47,352 nucleotides of DNA from an uncultured Clostridia bacterium (GCA_946186665.1 CAMHOE010000017.1:1-47352), one strand, 5' to 3'; positions 27,017-36,013 are shown, numbered from the stretch's first letter. Notes: generated from the letters alone by a model not told the origin. A program made the numbers and translations.

Positions 27017-28099
27017 TTAACGATTTCCAGAGATATATTTTTCTAAAATATATCTTTCAACAGCCTTCAGAAGCTCAGAATTTTCCTCACTGCTTCCTGT
27101 GGTAATACGCAATGCACCTGCATTTCCGAAGTATCTTACAGCAATACTGTTTTCAAGAAGGTACCCGAAGATATCCTTTGCAAGCCCTGTTCTGATAAAT
27201 ACAAAATTTGCACAGGGTTCTGCTATATCAAAGGGAAGCTTGTATGTATTTTTCAGGTCAAGCAGAGACTTATACAGATCTGCGGTATTCTTTATAATAC
27301 TGTCTCTTCTTTCATCCAGTACAGCCTTGTGAGAGTATATACAAGCCCCCAGCTCCTGACTCAGGCTATTCACGTTGTAAGGGGATTTTACAGCACGGAG
27401 AGCCGTTGTGATAGTTTTATTGCTCACTGCAAAGCCCAGTCTCAGAGCCGCACTTCCCACCGCCTTTGAAGCGGTTTTCAGCACTATGAGGTTATCGTAT
27501 TGTGAAGCTTCTTTAAGAAGCGGCTGATCCCAGAAATCCATATATGCTTCATCAAGAACTACTAAAGCTGAGACAGAGCTTATAAGCTTGCGGGCATCCT
27601 GTGCAGATAAACCGCAGCCTGTGGGATTGCAGGGATTTGAGAATATTATCATATCCGCATTGTTTTCCTGTGCAGTTCTGATAAGCTCATCTGCGTTAAT
27701 TTTAAGCATATCATTCTTTGCAAAGCTTATTATCTTGTTTTCCGAGAGGAAGGAATAGAAGCCGTACATGGAAAAATCAGGCTCAGCAACTATGACCGTA
27801 CTGTTTTTATTCAGCATAGCTGATGCTAATAAATAAAGCATCTCATCCGAGCCGTTTGAGGCTGTTACGGTGTCTGGGTCTATATCGTAGTAGGAAGCAA
27901 ATGCAGCTATCAGCTTTTTTGCTGTGGGGTCGGGATATCTGTTGAAATCAAGCTTGTCAATAATAGCTTTGAACTCAGTTTTTATTTCTTCGGGCATATT
28001 ATAAAACGACTCATTGGCGTCAAGTCTTATTTTATACTGTCCCGTTATCGGCTGATAAGGCTCCAGTTCCTTTACCTTATCGCATAAAACATATGCCAT
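27017..28099 (-). CDS. hisC: Histidinol-phosphate aminotransferase
   Basis: PLP fold-type I enzyme converting imidazole-acetol phosphate to histidinol phosphate. The 360 residues include the N-terminal IRLDANESFYNMP, the ASNGSDEML phosphate loop and SNPCNPTGCG. VVLDEAYMDF follows, with the Schiff-base lysine in KTASKAVGSAALRLGF. AAGGGAG precedes the ATG, 36 bases after hisD ends. Confidence 0.96.
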   Translation of the reverse strand: MAYVLCDKVKELEPYQPITGQYKIRLDANESFYNMPEEIKTEFKAIIDKLDFNRYPDPTAKKLIAAFASYYDIDPDTVTASNGSDEMLYLLASAMLNKNSTVIVAEPDFSMYGFYSFLSENKIISFAKNDMLKINADELIRTAQENNADMIIFSNPCNPTGCGLSAQDARKLISSVSALVVLDEAYMDFWDQPLLKEASQYDNLIVLKTASKAVGSAALRLGFAVSNKTITTALRAVKSPYNVNSLSQELGACIYSHKAVLDERRDSIIKNTADLYKSLLDLKNTYKLPFDIAEPCANFVFIRTGLAKDIFGYLLENSIAVRYFGNAGALRITTGSSEENSELLKAVERYILEKYISGNR

Positions 28100-28135
28100 A
28101 TCATAATCTCCCTTATATCGTCACTAAATCTTTGT

Positions 28136-29422
28136 TCATTCGTAGCGGACTATTATAGAGTTGGCGTGAGCGGTCAGACCTTCTGTATTTGCAAATCTTA
28201 CTATGTCGTCCTTGTCGTTTCTGAGCGCAGACTCGGTGTAATATATGAAGCTTGACTTTTTGACAAAGCTGTCCACTGAGAGAGGTGAAAAGAAACGTGC
28301 AGTACCGCTGGTGGGTAAAACGTGGTTAGGACCTGCAAAGTAGTCGCCTAAGGGTTCGGGGGAATAATTGCCCAGAAATACAGAGCCTGCATTATCAAGC
28401 TTTCCTATATATTCCAGCGGGTTCTTGCAGCATACCTCAAGGTGCTCCGGTGCAAGGTCGTTTGCCATTTCTACTGCCCTTTCCATGCTGTCACATACGA
28501 TGATAACACCGTAGTCCGTAAGGGAAGCTTCGATTATCTCTTTTCTGGAAAGCGACTGTATCTGACGCTCTATCTCAGCTGTTGTTTCCTCTGCAAGCTT
28601 CATGGACGTAGTTACAAGTATCGCAGAAGCAAGTCGGTCATGCTCTGCCTGAGACATGAGGTCAGCCGCAAGGAATTTCGGATTTGCGCTTTCGTCTGCA
28701 AGAACCAGTATCTCGCTGGGACCTGCGATCATATCAATATCCACAGTTCCGTAAAGAAGCTTTTTTGCTGTAGCGACATAGATATTTCCGGGACCTACTA
28801 TCTTATCAACTCTGGGTACGCTTTCGGTTCCGTAAGCGAGAGCCGCAACAGCCTGTGCGCCGCCCATAAGGAACACTCTGTCAACTCCTGCAATTGCGGC
28901 AGCTGCCATGATATCAGGATTAGGTCTGCCGTCTTTGAGCGGAGGAGTTACCATTATAAGCTCCTGTACACCGGCTATCTTTGCAGGAATGGCATTCATG
29001 AGTACCGATGACGGATATGCTGCTGTGCCGCCCGGAACATATAATCCCACACGGGCAAGTCCTCTTATCCTCTGTCCTAAAATAGTGCCGTTGTCCTTCG
29101 TTGTCAGCCAGCTCTGCTGCTTCTGTCTCTCGTGGAAATCACGGATATTTGCAGCAGCTTTTTTAAGAGTTTCTATAAACTCAGGGTCACAGGTATCAAG
29201 GGCGCTGAGTATCTCCTCTTTCGGTACCTCAGGGTTTGCAGGTGCTTTTCCGTCAAACTTTATGGTATATTCTTTGACTGCTTTATCGCCGCCGGTTCTT
29301 ACATTTTCAAGTATTTCCTTTACAGTCGCTGTGACGGTGTCGCTTGTGCTGCGGTTCCTCTCTTCAAGCTTGCTGAGAAACTCTGCTTCTGTTTTGCCGT
29401 CAGCCTTTATAATTTTAATCAT
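28136..29422 (-). CDS. hisD: Histidinol dehydrogenase
   Basis: NAD-dependent two-step oxidation of histidinol to histidine. The 428 residues have LARVGLYVPGGTAAYPSSVLMNAIPA, the zinc and catalytic region DLMSQAEHDRLASAILVT, and the C-terminal FAGPNHVLPTSGTARFFSPLSV signature. The ATG overlaps the hisG stop as ATGA, so translation is coupled. Confidence 0.97.
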   Translation of the reverse strand: MIKIIKADGKTEAEFLSKLEERNRSTSDTVTATVKEILENVRTGGDKAVKEYTIKFDGKAPANPEVPKEEILSALDTCDPEFIETLKKAAANIRDFHERQKQQSWLTTKDNGTILGQRIRGLARVGLYVPGGTAAYPSSVLMNAIPAKIAGVQELIMVTPPLKDGRPNPDIMAAAAIAGVDRVFLMGGAQAVAALAYGTESVPRVDKIVGPGNIYVATAKKLLYGTVDIDMIAGPSEILVLADESANPKFLAADLMSQAEHDRLASAILVTTSMKLAEETTAEIERQIQSLSRKEIIEASLTDYGVIIVCDSMERAVEMANDLAPEHLEVCCKNPLEYIGKLDNAGSVFLGNYSPEPLGDYFAGPNHVLPTSGTARFFSPLSVDSFVKKSSFIYYTESALRNDKDDIVRFANTEGLTAHANSIIVRYE

Positions 29423-30060
29423 TTCATCTTCGCCCTTTCCTCTTCCATTTTTGAAGCAAGTTCCTCTATCTCATTTTTCCTGAGCTTCAGACTTGCTGTG
29501 TTTGCAATAAGTCTTGCAGAGATGGGAGCTACATTATCTTCTATGATAACAAGTCCGTTTTCCTTCAGTGTAGAGCCTGTCTCAACTATATCAACTATTG
29601 CATCGGACAGTCCAAGCAAAGGCGCAAGCTCTACAGAACCCTCTATTTTTATTATCCTTATGTCCATACCCTTGCCTTCAAAAAATCCTCTTGTCACATT
29701 AGGATATTTTGTTGCAATGGTCTTCTCGTTGTAGCCGGAATAAAAATCCGTACCGGCTTTTCCTGCAAGGGCAAACCGGCATCTGCCGAATCCCAGATCG
29801 AGTATCTCATAGAAGCTCCTGCCGTTTTCCATTATGGTATCCTTGCCTACTACGCCAAGATCGCACACGCCGTTTTCCACATAGGTTATTACATCCGCCG
29901 CTTTTGCAAGCACTACCTCTATCTCTCCGCTGCCGATAGGAAGAATAAGCTTTCTGCCCTTTTCCCTTACAGCAGTGCAGTCATATCCTGCGTTTTCAAG
30001 AAGTCCTATTGTATCCTTTTCCAGTCTGCCCTTTGTCAAAGCTATTCTTAACGGTTTCAT
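29419..30060 (-). CDS. hisG: ATP phosphoribosyltransferase, short-form catalytic subunit
   Basis: First committed step, ATP plus PRPP to PR-ATP. At 213 residues this is the short HisG lacking the C-terminal regulatory domain, so it needs HisZ, encoded just upstream. Motifs include RIALTKGRLEKD, the CDLGVVGKDTIME segment and the PRPP loop DIVETGSTLKENGL. GGGGGTC precedes the ATG, 4 bases after the hisZ stop. Confidence 0.97.
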   Translation of the reverse strand: MKPLRIALTKGRLEKDTIGLLENAGYDCTAVREKGRKLILPIGSGEIEVVLAKAADVITYVENGVCDLGVVGKDTIMENGRSFYEILDLGFGRCRFALAGKAGTDFYSGYNEKTIATKYPNVTRGFFEGKGMDIRIIKIEGSVELAPLLGLSDAIVDIVETGSTLKENGLVIIEDNVAPISARLIANTASLKLRKNEIEELASKMEEERAKMK

Positions 30061-30064
30061 ATGC

Positions 30065-31264
30065 TCAGACCCCCGTATCTGTGGTTTTGATTTCCCTGCC
30101 TACTACGGCAAGCTTTTTTATGCCCCTTTCCCTTGCATAGGAAAGTGCTTCCTCTTCAGTCTCAAACACACTGTTCTCTCCGAGAATATTCGCCTGTGTA
30201 AGAGTTTCGGTATATTTTATTGCTTCTATCTCATATCCCTTTTCGCTGTGGACAAGTATATCAGCCTGTTTTCTCTGAGGTATGTTTCCTCTTTTCAGCA
30301 TTACTCTTGCAAGTGCGTCTACATTGATGCCAAAGCCTGTTGCAGGTGCAGGGCAGTCAAAGCTGTCAAGGAGATTATCATATCTTCCGCCTATGAGAAC
30401 AGGCTCACCTGAACCCATTACATAGCCGCTGAATACGATACTGCTGTAGTAATCATTGCGCTGTACAAGTCCGAGATCTATTATCAGTCTGTCGCCAAGA
30501 CCGTATTTTGAAAGATCGTTATAAATGTCACGGATATATTCAAGTGTGCCGAGTGCAGCTTCATCATCACAGAGCTTGCAGGCCTCGTCAAGCACCTCAA
30601 TACCGCCGAACAGTCCGGGCAGCTTGCGTATAACATTTACAGCCTGAGTCTGCTCCAATTTATCAAGTGTCGTATTCAGAGCGGAATAGTTTTTGCTCTC
30701 TATATAAAACCTTATCTTTTCACGGCGTCTGGCGCTTACAGGAAGCTTGTCAGCAAGTGCCTTGAAAAAGCCAGCGTGACCTATTTCTATTCTGAAATCC
30801 GGTACACATTTTGACAGTGCGTCTATGGCTGTAGTAATGACCTCAAGGTCTGCACGCTTTCCCTTTGCGCCTATAAGCTCGATACCGGCCTGCATGACCT
30901 CATTGCTTCTGCCTGTCAGTCCGGGATTATAGCGGTATACACGCTGATTATAGTAGAGCCTTATGGGACGGCTCACATTCTGAAGTCTTGTTGTGACCAT
31001 CCTTGCAATAGGCAGAGTAGAGTCCGGACGCATTACCATTAGTCTGCCCTTAGAGTCGCTCATCTTGAACATATATTCCATAGGTATGCCCGATATGTCC
31101 TCAGAGAAGAGATCGTAAAACTCTATTCCAGGAGTGAGCACCTCATGAAACCCCCTGTGCGCAAAAACTCCCCCCAGTATGGACGATACTGTCCTGTTTG
31201 CAAGACATTCCTCAAACAACAGATCCTTAGTACCCTCAGGCGTTATCTTTGAATAATTCTTCAT
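30065..31264 (-). CDS. hisZ: ATP phosphoribosyltransferase regulatory subunit HisZ
   Basis: A HisRS-like paralog without tRNA charging, which activates short HisG and mediates histidine feedback. The 399 residues carry class II synthetase-like motif 2 (FRTG-like block replaced by RLYYNQRVYRYNPGLTGRSNEVMQAGIELIG). VLIGGRYDNLLDSF and ATGFGINVDALARVM follow. It lacks the anticodon-binding C-terminal domain of HisRS. It is the first gene of the his operon, with GAGGGATAA before the ATG and a consensus promoter about 70 bases upstream. Confidence 0.95.
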   Translation of the reverse strand: MKNYSKITPEGTKDLLFEECLANRTVSSILGGVFAHRGFHEVLTPGIEFYDLFSEDISGIPMEYMFKMSDSKGRLMVMRPDSTLPIARMVTTRLQNVSRPIRLYYNQRVYRYNPGLTGRSNEVMQAGIELIGAKGKRADLEVITTAIDALSKCVPDFRIEIGHAGFFKALADKLPVSARRREKIRFYIESKNYSALNTTLDKLEQTQAVNVIRKLPGLFGGIEVLDEACKLCDDEAALGTLEYIRDIYNDLSKYGLGDRLIIDLGLVQRNDYYSSIVFSGYVMGSGEPVLIGGRYDNLLDSFDCPAPATGFGINVDALARVMLKRGNIPQRKQADILVHSEKGYEIEAIKYTETLTQANILGENSVFETEEEALSYARERGIKKLAVVGREIKTTDTGV

Positions 31265-31331
31265 GCTTTATCCCTCAATTCCATTCGCTTTATCATGGTA
31301 AAGTAATAATGTAATAAAATGATGTAATAAT

Positions 31332-31360
31332 AAGATACCATATTACCATAGGCTTGTCAA
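31332..31360 (-). promoter_or_regulatory. Promoter of the histidine operon
   Basis: On the minus strand TTGACA (31360-31355) and TATCTT (31337-31332) are 17 bases apart. The leader of about 60 bases is AT-rich with repeated ATGTAATA-like words and has no room or motifs for a His T-box. TATGGTAATATGGTA lies across the spacer and -10 and could be a repressor site, but that is speculative. Confidence 0.6.
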
Positions 31361-31429
31361 GGAGTATGTTCAAGAAAAAGTTTTTTGCTATGTTTTTTTT
31401 CAAAAAATCTTTTGTTTACAAATATTCTG

Positions 31430-31438
31430 TGATATAAT
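31430..31438 (+). promoter_or_regulatory. Extended -10 promoter of the glycosyltransferase gene
   Basis: TGATATAAT is a perfect extended -10. The -35 region (TTTGTT, 16 bases upstream) is poor. It is divergent from the his promoter, about 70 bases away. Confidence 0.55.
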
Positions 31439-31536
31439 AATAATTGACCCATTTTCCAATATGATAAACTGTTAAAAACAACAATATATACCTTCAGGGA
31501 AATGGGAATAATTATGACATCTTGATCGGTGATATT

Positions 31537-32727
31537 ATGCGTATCTTAATTTTTACAGAGGTGCTTGCGCCATATGTCAGCGGTATTTCGAGCTATGTTG
31601 AAGTCCTTAAAAACGGTCTTGAAATGCTCTCTCATCAGGTGCTTATCGTTACCTCATCTTTACATACAGACAAAACTTACTTTCAGCACGGAGTTATCCG
31701 CTGTCCTGCCCGTAAGGTCAGCAACAAGTACGGTTACGAAATCAAAAACAACAATGACACAAAGACAGTTGAATATATTGCAAAATTCAATCCCGATGTT
31801 ATACATATCCATACTGATACAAAAATAGGATATATGGGATTGATCATTGCGGACAAGAATAATGTCCCCGTTGTCTTTACTATACATGACTATTTTATGG
31901 ATCGCTTTGCAGCTGACAGATCCAGAATGGTATGGAACGTCAAAACATATTTTGAAAAACAGCATTTCAGGGATATGATAGACAATGCTGATGTCCTCAC
32001 TTCCTCATGCAGCAGGGCTTCCATTTTTGTACAGAAGGCGGACAGAAAACGCAAGGTCATGCTCATACGTTCTGATACTGACATGACCCGTTTTGATTAC
32101 AACAACTCTACAAAAGCGTCCATAAAGAAAATGCGTACTAAGCTTGGTCTGTCGCCAAAAGCAACTGTGGCTGTTTTTGCAGGTAAGCTTACAGTAGAGA
32201 AAAACCTCGAATTTGTACTGACAGCCTTTGCAAAGCACATTAAAAAGTCTGAGAATATACAGCTTCTTATCGTTGGTGACGGAACGGAGACTGATTATCT
32301 TAAGGGCTTGTGCAGATCGCTGAAGATAAACGACATGGTGATTTTCACAGGCGCTGTGGCAAACAGTATCATGCCTGATATTTATTCCGCCTGCGATATC
32401 TATGTCTGTTCCTCAGAGGATGGTCTTGTGTCAATGTCCTTTCTTGAAGCAATGGGCTGCGGACTTCCCGTGCTTGTTAAAGAGGACAAGGAAAAGATCG
32501 TGCATAAAACAATAACACACGGAGTCAATGGTTTTGTATATAATAAGAAGTCGGAGTTTGCAAAGTATCTTAAAACACTTGCGGGAATTGATGAGTCCAA
32601 ACGCAGGAGGATAAGACAGATCGTCCGTGACTCACTTGTTACAGCAGACGAAACAAGTATGGCACAGCAGTATGTAAAAGCATACAACGTTGCAATTGAA
32701 AAGTATAGGAGAAAGAAATACAAGTGA
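31537..32727 (+). CDS. Glycosyltransferase family 4
   Basis: A 396-residue GT-B enzyme. The N-terminal domain begins MRILIFTEVLAPYVSGISSYVE and has the IHTDTKIGYMGLI and PVVFTIHDYF segments. The sugar-nucleotide domain begins near VAVFAGKLTVEKNLEFVL, with LLIVGDGTETDYLK and the E-x7-E element in SSEDGLVSMSFLEAMGCGLPVLV. It resembles bacterial diacylglycerol glucosyltransferase/UgtP-like and mannosyl-type GT4 proteins, but acceptor and donor are not identifiable. The ATG at 31537 fits the hydrophobic first strand; a TTG five codons earlier is possible. It may supply glycolipid or cell-envelope sugars. Confidence 0.88.
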   Translation: MRILIFTEVLAPYVSGISSYVEVLKNGLEMLSHQVLIVTSSLHTDKTYFQHGVIRCPARKVSNKYGYEIKNNNDTKTVEYIAKFNPDVIHIHTDTKIGYMGLIIADKNNVPVVFTIHDYFMDRFAADRSRMVWNVKTYFEKQHFRDMIDNADVLTSSCSRASIFVQKADRKRKVMLIRSDTDMTRFDYNNSTKASIKKMRTKLGLSPKATVAVFAGKLTVEKNLEFVLTAFAKHIKKSENIQLLIVGDGTETDYLKGLCRSLKINDMVIFTGAVANSIMPDIYSACDIYVCSSEDGLVSMSFLEAMGCGLPVLVKEDKEKIVHKTITHGVNGFVYNKKSEFAKYLKTLAGIDESKRRRIRQIVRDSLVTADETSMAQQYVKAYNVAIEKYRRKKYK

Positions 32728-32793
32728 TCAATTACCAGTAATGTGCAGTAAACAGTTCAAATTACTGCCATTCCCACTTTACATTTTTTCAAA

Positions 32794-32823
32794 TTGGAAT
32801 TTGAATTTTTCGTTTGATATAAT
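32794..32823 (+). promoter_or_regulatory. Promoter of nspC operon
   Basis: TTGGAA (32794-32799) and TATAAT (32818-32823, with TGA before it forming an extended -10) are 18 bases apart and 43 bases before the nspC ATG. The preceding spacer contains a degenerate piece of the dispersed repeat (CCATTCCCACTTTACATTTT). Confidence 0.6.
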
Positions 32824-32866
32824 TCCCATATGTATGAATCAATATAGTAAGAAGGAGCCTGCAATT

Positions 32867-34012
32867 ATGCTTAACGATATAGAGAAGAATATCCTGTCAC
32901 TGCCGACACCCTGCTACGTGATAGACGAAAAGGCATTGTGTGATAATCTGAAGATACTCAGCAGTGTAGAAAAGCAAACCGGCTGTCATGTGCTTCTTGC
33001 TCAGAAGGCTTTTTCAGCATACCATGTCTACCCCACTATCGCAGAATATATAAGCGGCACAACTGCCAGTGGTATTTTTGAAGCTCAGCTTGCTTATGAG
33101 GAAATGGGCGCTAAACAAATACACGTTTTTTCTCCTGCATATAAGGATGAGGACTTTGACAGGCTGCTTGAAATTTGCGATCATATCGTATTCAATTCTT
33201 TCTCACAGTGGAAGCATTTCAGAGACAAGGCACTGAAACATACTGATGTTGAGTTTGGTCTGAGGATAAATCCCGAATATTCTGAAATAGAGACCCACAT
33301 CTATGACCCGTGCTTTGCAGGTTCCAGACTTGGAATAACCCTTGAAAACTTTCAGGAAAACGAACTGGACGGTATAAGCGGTCTGCATTTTCATACAATG
33401 TGTGAGCAGGGTGCTGATACGCTTGAAAGAACTTTAAAAGTGGTGGAGGAAAAATTCTCAAAGTTTTTCAGCCGCATTAAGTGGATAAATTTCGGCGGAG
33501 GACACCACATCACAAGACCTGACTATGATATTCAGAAGCTTGTAGATTGTATCAACTACATAAAAGACAAATATGACCTTGAGGTCTATATAGAACCAGG
33601 AGAAGCTGTTGCGCTTAATGCAGGATATCTTATAAGCTCTGTTCTTGACATTACAAGGAACGGTATCGACATAGCGATAACAGATACTTCCGCTGCCTGT
33701 CATATGCCTGATGTTTTGGAAATGCCGTACCGACCCTTTATCATCGGTTCGGATAAAGCCGGAGTCCTGCCCTTTACATATCGTCTTGGCGCGCCTACCT
33801 GCCTTGCGGGAGATGTTATCGGGGACTATTCGTTTGATAAGCCTCTCAGCATTGGCGACAAGCTGATATTTACCGATATGGCAATTTACTCTATGGTCAA
33901 AAATAATACCTTCAACGGTATGCCGCTTCCCGATATTTATTTGCTGAAAGCAGATGGCAAGACTGAGCTTCTGAAGCATTTCGGGTATGAGGATTTTAAA
34001 AGGAGACTATAA
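32867..34012 (+). CDS. nspC: Carboxynorspermidine decarboxylase
   Basis: PLP alanine-racemase-fold decarboxylase of the alternative polyamine pathway, which makes spermidine or norspermidine from carboxy-(nor)spermidine. The 381 residues begin MLNDIEKNILSLPTPCYVIDEKAL. The PLP lysine is in LLAQKAFSAYHVYP. TTASGIFEAQLAYEE, HVFSPAYKDEDF, HIVFNSFSQW and GGGHHITRPDYD match this family closely. ATG 32867 follows AAGGAG at 9 bases; a much longer frame upstream runs through the promoter and is not credible. The usual partner, carboxynorspermidine dehydrogenase, is not in the window. It heads a run with yerC, a methyltransferase and hslO. Confidence 0.93.
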   Translation: MLNDIEKNILSLPTPCYVIDEKALCDNLKILSSVEKQTGCHVLLAQKAFSAYHVYPTIAEYISGTTASGIFEAQLAYEEMGAKQIHVFSPAYKDEDFDRLLEICDHIVFNSFSQWKHFRDKALKHTDVEFGLRINPEYSEIETHIYDPCFAGSRLGITLENFQENELDGISGLHFHTMCEQGADTLERTLKVVEEKFSKFFSRIKWINFGGGHHITRPDYDIQKLVDCINYIKDKYDLEVYIEPGEAVALNAGYLISSVLDITRNGIDIAITDTSAACHMPDVLEMPYRPFIIGSDKAGVLPFTYRLGAPTCLAGDVIGDYSFDKPLSIGDKLIFTDMAIYSMVKNNTFNGMPLPDIYLLKADGKTELLKHFGYEDFKRRL

Positions 34013-34055
34013 TAATCAGGAGTCTCAATTAGTGTATGAGTGGAGGTCGGGTGTG

Positions 34056-34358
34056 ATGAACGATAAGATAAAAAATGAAAATACAGATGCGCTGTTCAGG
34101 GCGATACTTACTTTGTCAAGTGTGGAAGAATGTTATATGTTCTTTGATGACCTTTGTACAGTGCCGGAGATAAGAGCAATGTCGCAGCGTTTTGCTGTTG
34201 CCGAAATGCTTTCAAAGGGCGAAATATATAACGAGATCGTTGAACATACGGGCGCAAGTACTGCGACTATCAGCAGAGTGAACCGCGCGCTTAATTACGG
34301 CAGTGATGGCTATAAGCTGACAATTCAGCGTCTTGAAAATAAAACAGAGGAGAATTGA
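34056..34358 (+). CDS. yerC: YerC/YecD-family TrpR-related regulator
   Basis: The 100-residue protein is a TrpR-superfamily helix-turn-helix: LFRAILTLSSVEECYMFFDDLCTVPEI followed by RFAVAEMLSKGEIYNEIVEHTGASTATISRVNRAL. The latter is the HTH with its recognition helix. In Gram-positive bacteria members of this family have been proposed as histidine-metabolism repressors (HisR), which would fit the his operon 2.8 kb away on the other strand. That link is inference. The ATG at 34056 has GGAGGT eight bases upstream. It sits 43 bases after nspC and 1 base before the methyltransferase. Confidence 0.9.
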   Translation: MNDKIKNENTDALFRAILTLSSVEECYMFFDDLCTVPEIRAMSQRFAVAEMLSKGEIYNEIVEHTGASTATISRVNRALNYGSDGYKLTIQRLENKTEEN

Positions 34359-34359
34359 T

Positions 34360-35109
34360 GTGAGCAGCTACTCTTATTTTGCGGAATTTTATGACGTTCT
34401 GACTTTGAATGTGGAATATGAAAAGAAAGCCGGCTATCTTTCAGAGCTTTTTAAAAAACACGGTCACACTCCCGGCGTTACTCTAGACCTCGCCTGCGGT
34501 ACCGGCAGCCTTACACTGGAATTGAAAAAGAAAGGCGTGGATGTGTTTGGTGCCGATGCTTCTACAGATATGCTCTCTATCGCACAGCAAAAGGCTGCGG
34601 AAAACGATATGCAGATACTTTTCCTTTGTCAGAAAATGCAGGAGCTTGAACTATATGGCGCTATAGATACCTGCGTCTGCTCCCTTGACAGTATAAATCA
34701 CCTGACAAATACAGCTGACGTTGTGAGCACTTTCAGACACGTCGCAGAGTATCTTGCGGATGACGGACTGTTCGTATTTGACTGCAATACCGTATATAAG
34801 CACCGCTGTGTTCTTGGAGACAATTGCTTTATATATGACACCGACAGCGTCTTTTGTGCATGGCAGAATAACTACAATGAAAGAAATAACAAGGTGCTGA
34901 TAACTCTGGATTTCTTTCAGCCTGAGGGTGGAAAATACATTCGTTTCTCTGAACAGTTTTCAGAGCGGGCGTATACAAGAGAACAAATGTCGGAAATGCT
35001 TGAAGATGCAGGTCTTGTGATTGAAGCAGTGTATGACGATATGTCTTTCAATGAGCCAAAGCCCGAATCACAGCGGGAAATCTATGTAGTAAGGAAGAAA
35101 CAGAAATGA
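34360..35109 (+). CDS. SAM-dependent class I methyltransferase, unknown substrate
   Basis: The 249-residue protein starts SSYSYFAEFYDVLT after a GTG at 34360. GAGGAG lies seven bases upstream and overlaps the end of yerC. The SAM-binding motif I is LDLACGTGSL, motif II is VFGADASTDML, and CVCSLDSINHL is the post-II strand. It resembles the YqeM-like/methyltransferase-25 family often found beside hsp33 or ribosome-associated genes. Substrate is not evident. Its stop overlaps the hslO start as ATGA. Confidence 0.88.
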   Translation: MSSYSYFAEFYDVLTLNVEYEKKAGYLSELFKKHGHTPGVTLDLACGTGSLTLELKKKGVDVFGADASTDMLSIAQQKAAENDMQILFLCQKMQELELYGAIDTCVCSLDSINHLTNTADVVSTFRHVAEYLADDGLFVFDCNTVYKHRCVLGDNCFIYDTDSVFCAWQNNYNERNNKVLITLDFFQPEGGKYIRFSEQFSERAYTREQMSEMLEDAGLVIEAVYDDMSFNEPKPESQREIYVVRKKQK

Positions 35110-36011
35110 ATAATGACAGAATAATACGTTGTATAACATCTGACGGTGCAGTAATGGCTTGTGCCGCAGATACCTCTAACCTTTGTTATACAGGTGCAAA
35201 GCTGCACCTTACCTCCCCTGTTGCCAGTGCGGCTCTGGGCAGACTGCTGACAGCAGCTTCTATAATGGGCGCTCAGTTAAAGCAGGATGATGCCAGCATA
35301 ACCCTCAGGATAAAGGGCGATAACAGTGAGACAGGTGCAGTCATCGCAGTAGCAGACAGCAAGGGCAATGCAAGAGGATATTTGCAAAATCCGGACTGTC
35401 CTACGGAATACTACTCAAACGGAAAGCTCAATGTGGCAAAGGCTGTGGGAAGAACAGGTATTCTAAATGTGATGAGGGACTACGGCACAGGCGAGCCATA
35501 TGTGGGTCAGGTGCAGCTTGTGTCCGGCGAGATTGCAGAGGATATTACAAATTACTATGCCACAAGTGAGCAGATACCTACAGTATGCGCACTGGGTGTG
35601 CTTCTTGATAAAGAAGACCATGAGGTACTGTTAGCAGGCGGCTTGCTTATACAGCTTCTGCCGGGTGCAGATGATAGTACCATTGACAGGATAGAAAAAA
35701 ACGTAAGTGAGCTTGAACCTATGACAACAATGCTTGCAAAGGGCATGAGCGTTGAAGAAATCTGTAAAACGGCTCTAAAAGGCTTTGAAGTGGAGATACT
35801 TGATGAAACTCCTGTACGATACACCTGTACCTGTAACCGTGAAAAAGTAATTGACGCTTTCATAACCCTCAGTGATGACGAGATTCGTTCCCTTGCGGAT
35901 GAGAAGGGTTATGCTGAAGCTGTCTGCCACTTCTGCAAGAAAAAACATCGTTTCTCAAAGCTTCAGCTGGAACAGATAATAAAAGAAAAACACGCAAATG
36001 ATGACAAGTAA
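35106..36011 (+). CDS. hslO: Redox-regulated chaperone Hsp33
   Basis: Holdase chaperone switched on by oxidation of a C-terminal zinc centre. The 301 residues show the N-terminal fold (DNRI-like RIIRCITSDGAVMA, LGRLLTAASIMGAQLK, GARGYLQNPD). The zinc tetrad CTC...CHFC is near residues 241-279, as required for redox control. Length is standard. ATGA overlap with the methyltransferase indicates coupling. It protects cytosolic proteins during oxidative or heat stress, useful in an anaerobe. Confidence 0.95.
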   Translation: MNNDRIIRCITSDGAVMACAADTSNLCYTGAKLHLTSPVASAALGRLLTAASIMGAQLKQDDASITLRIKGDNSETGAVIAVADSKGNARGYLQNPDCPTEYYSNGKLNVAKAVGRTGILNVMRDYGTGEPYVGQVQLVSGEIAEDITNYYATSEQIPTVCALGVLLDKEDHEVLLAGGLLIQLLPGADDSTIDRIEKNVSELEPMTTMLAKGMSVEEICKTALKGFEVEILDETPVRYTCTCNREKVIDAFITLSDDEIRSLADEKGYAEAVCHFCKKKHRFSKLQLEQIIKEKHANDDK

Positions 36012-36013
36012 TC

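Noticed and set aside
28908-29483. A 191-codon plus-strand open frame opposite hisD/hisG
   Set aside because: It lies antisense to two overlapping, fully conserved genes and has no coding signature.
31265-31340. His T-box or attenuator leader for the his operon
   Set aside because: The leader is only about 60 bases, with no specifier loop, no T-box sequence and no terminator.
32690-32866. A longer nspC frame starting 59 codons upstream
   Set aside because: It runs through the promoter and the end of the glycosyltransferase gene; the ATG at 32867 has a proper ribosome site and matches the family N-terminus.
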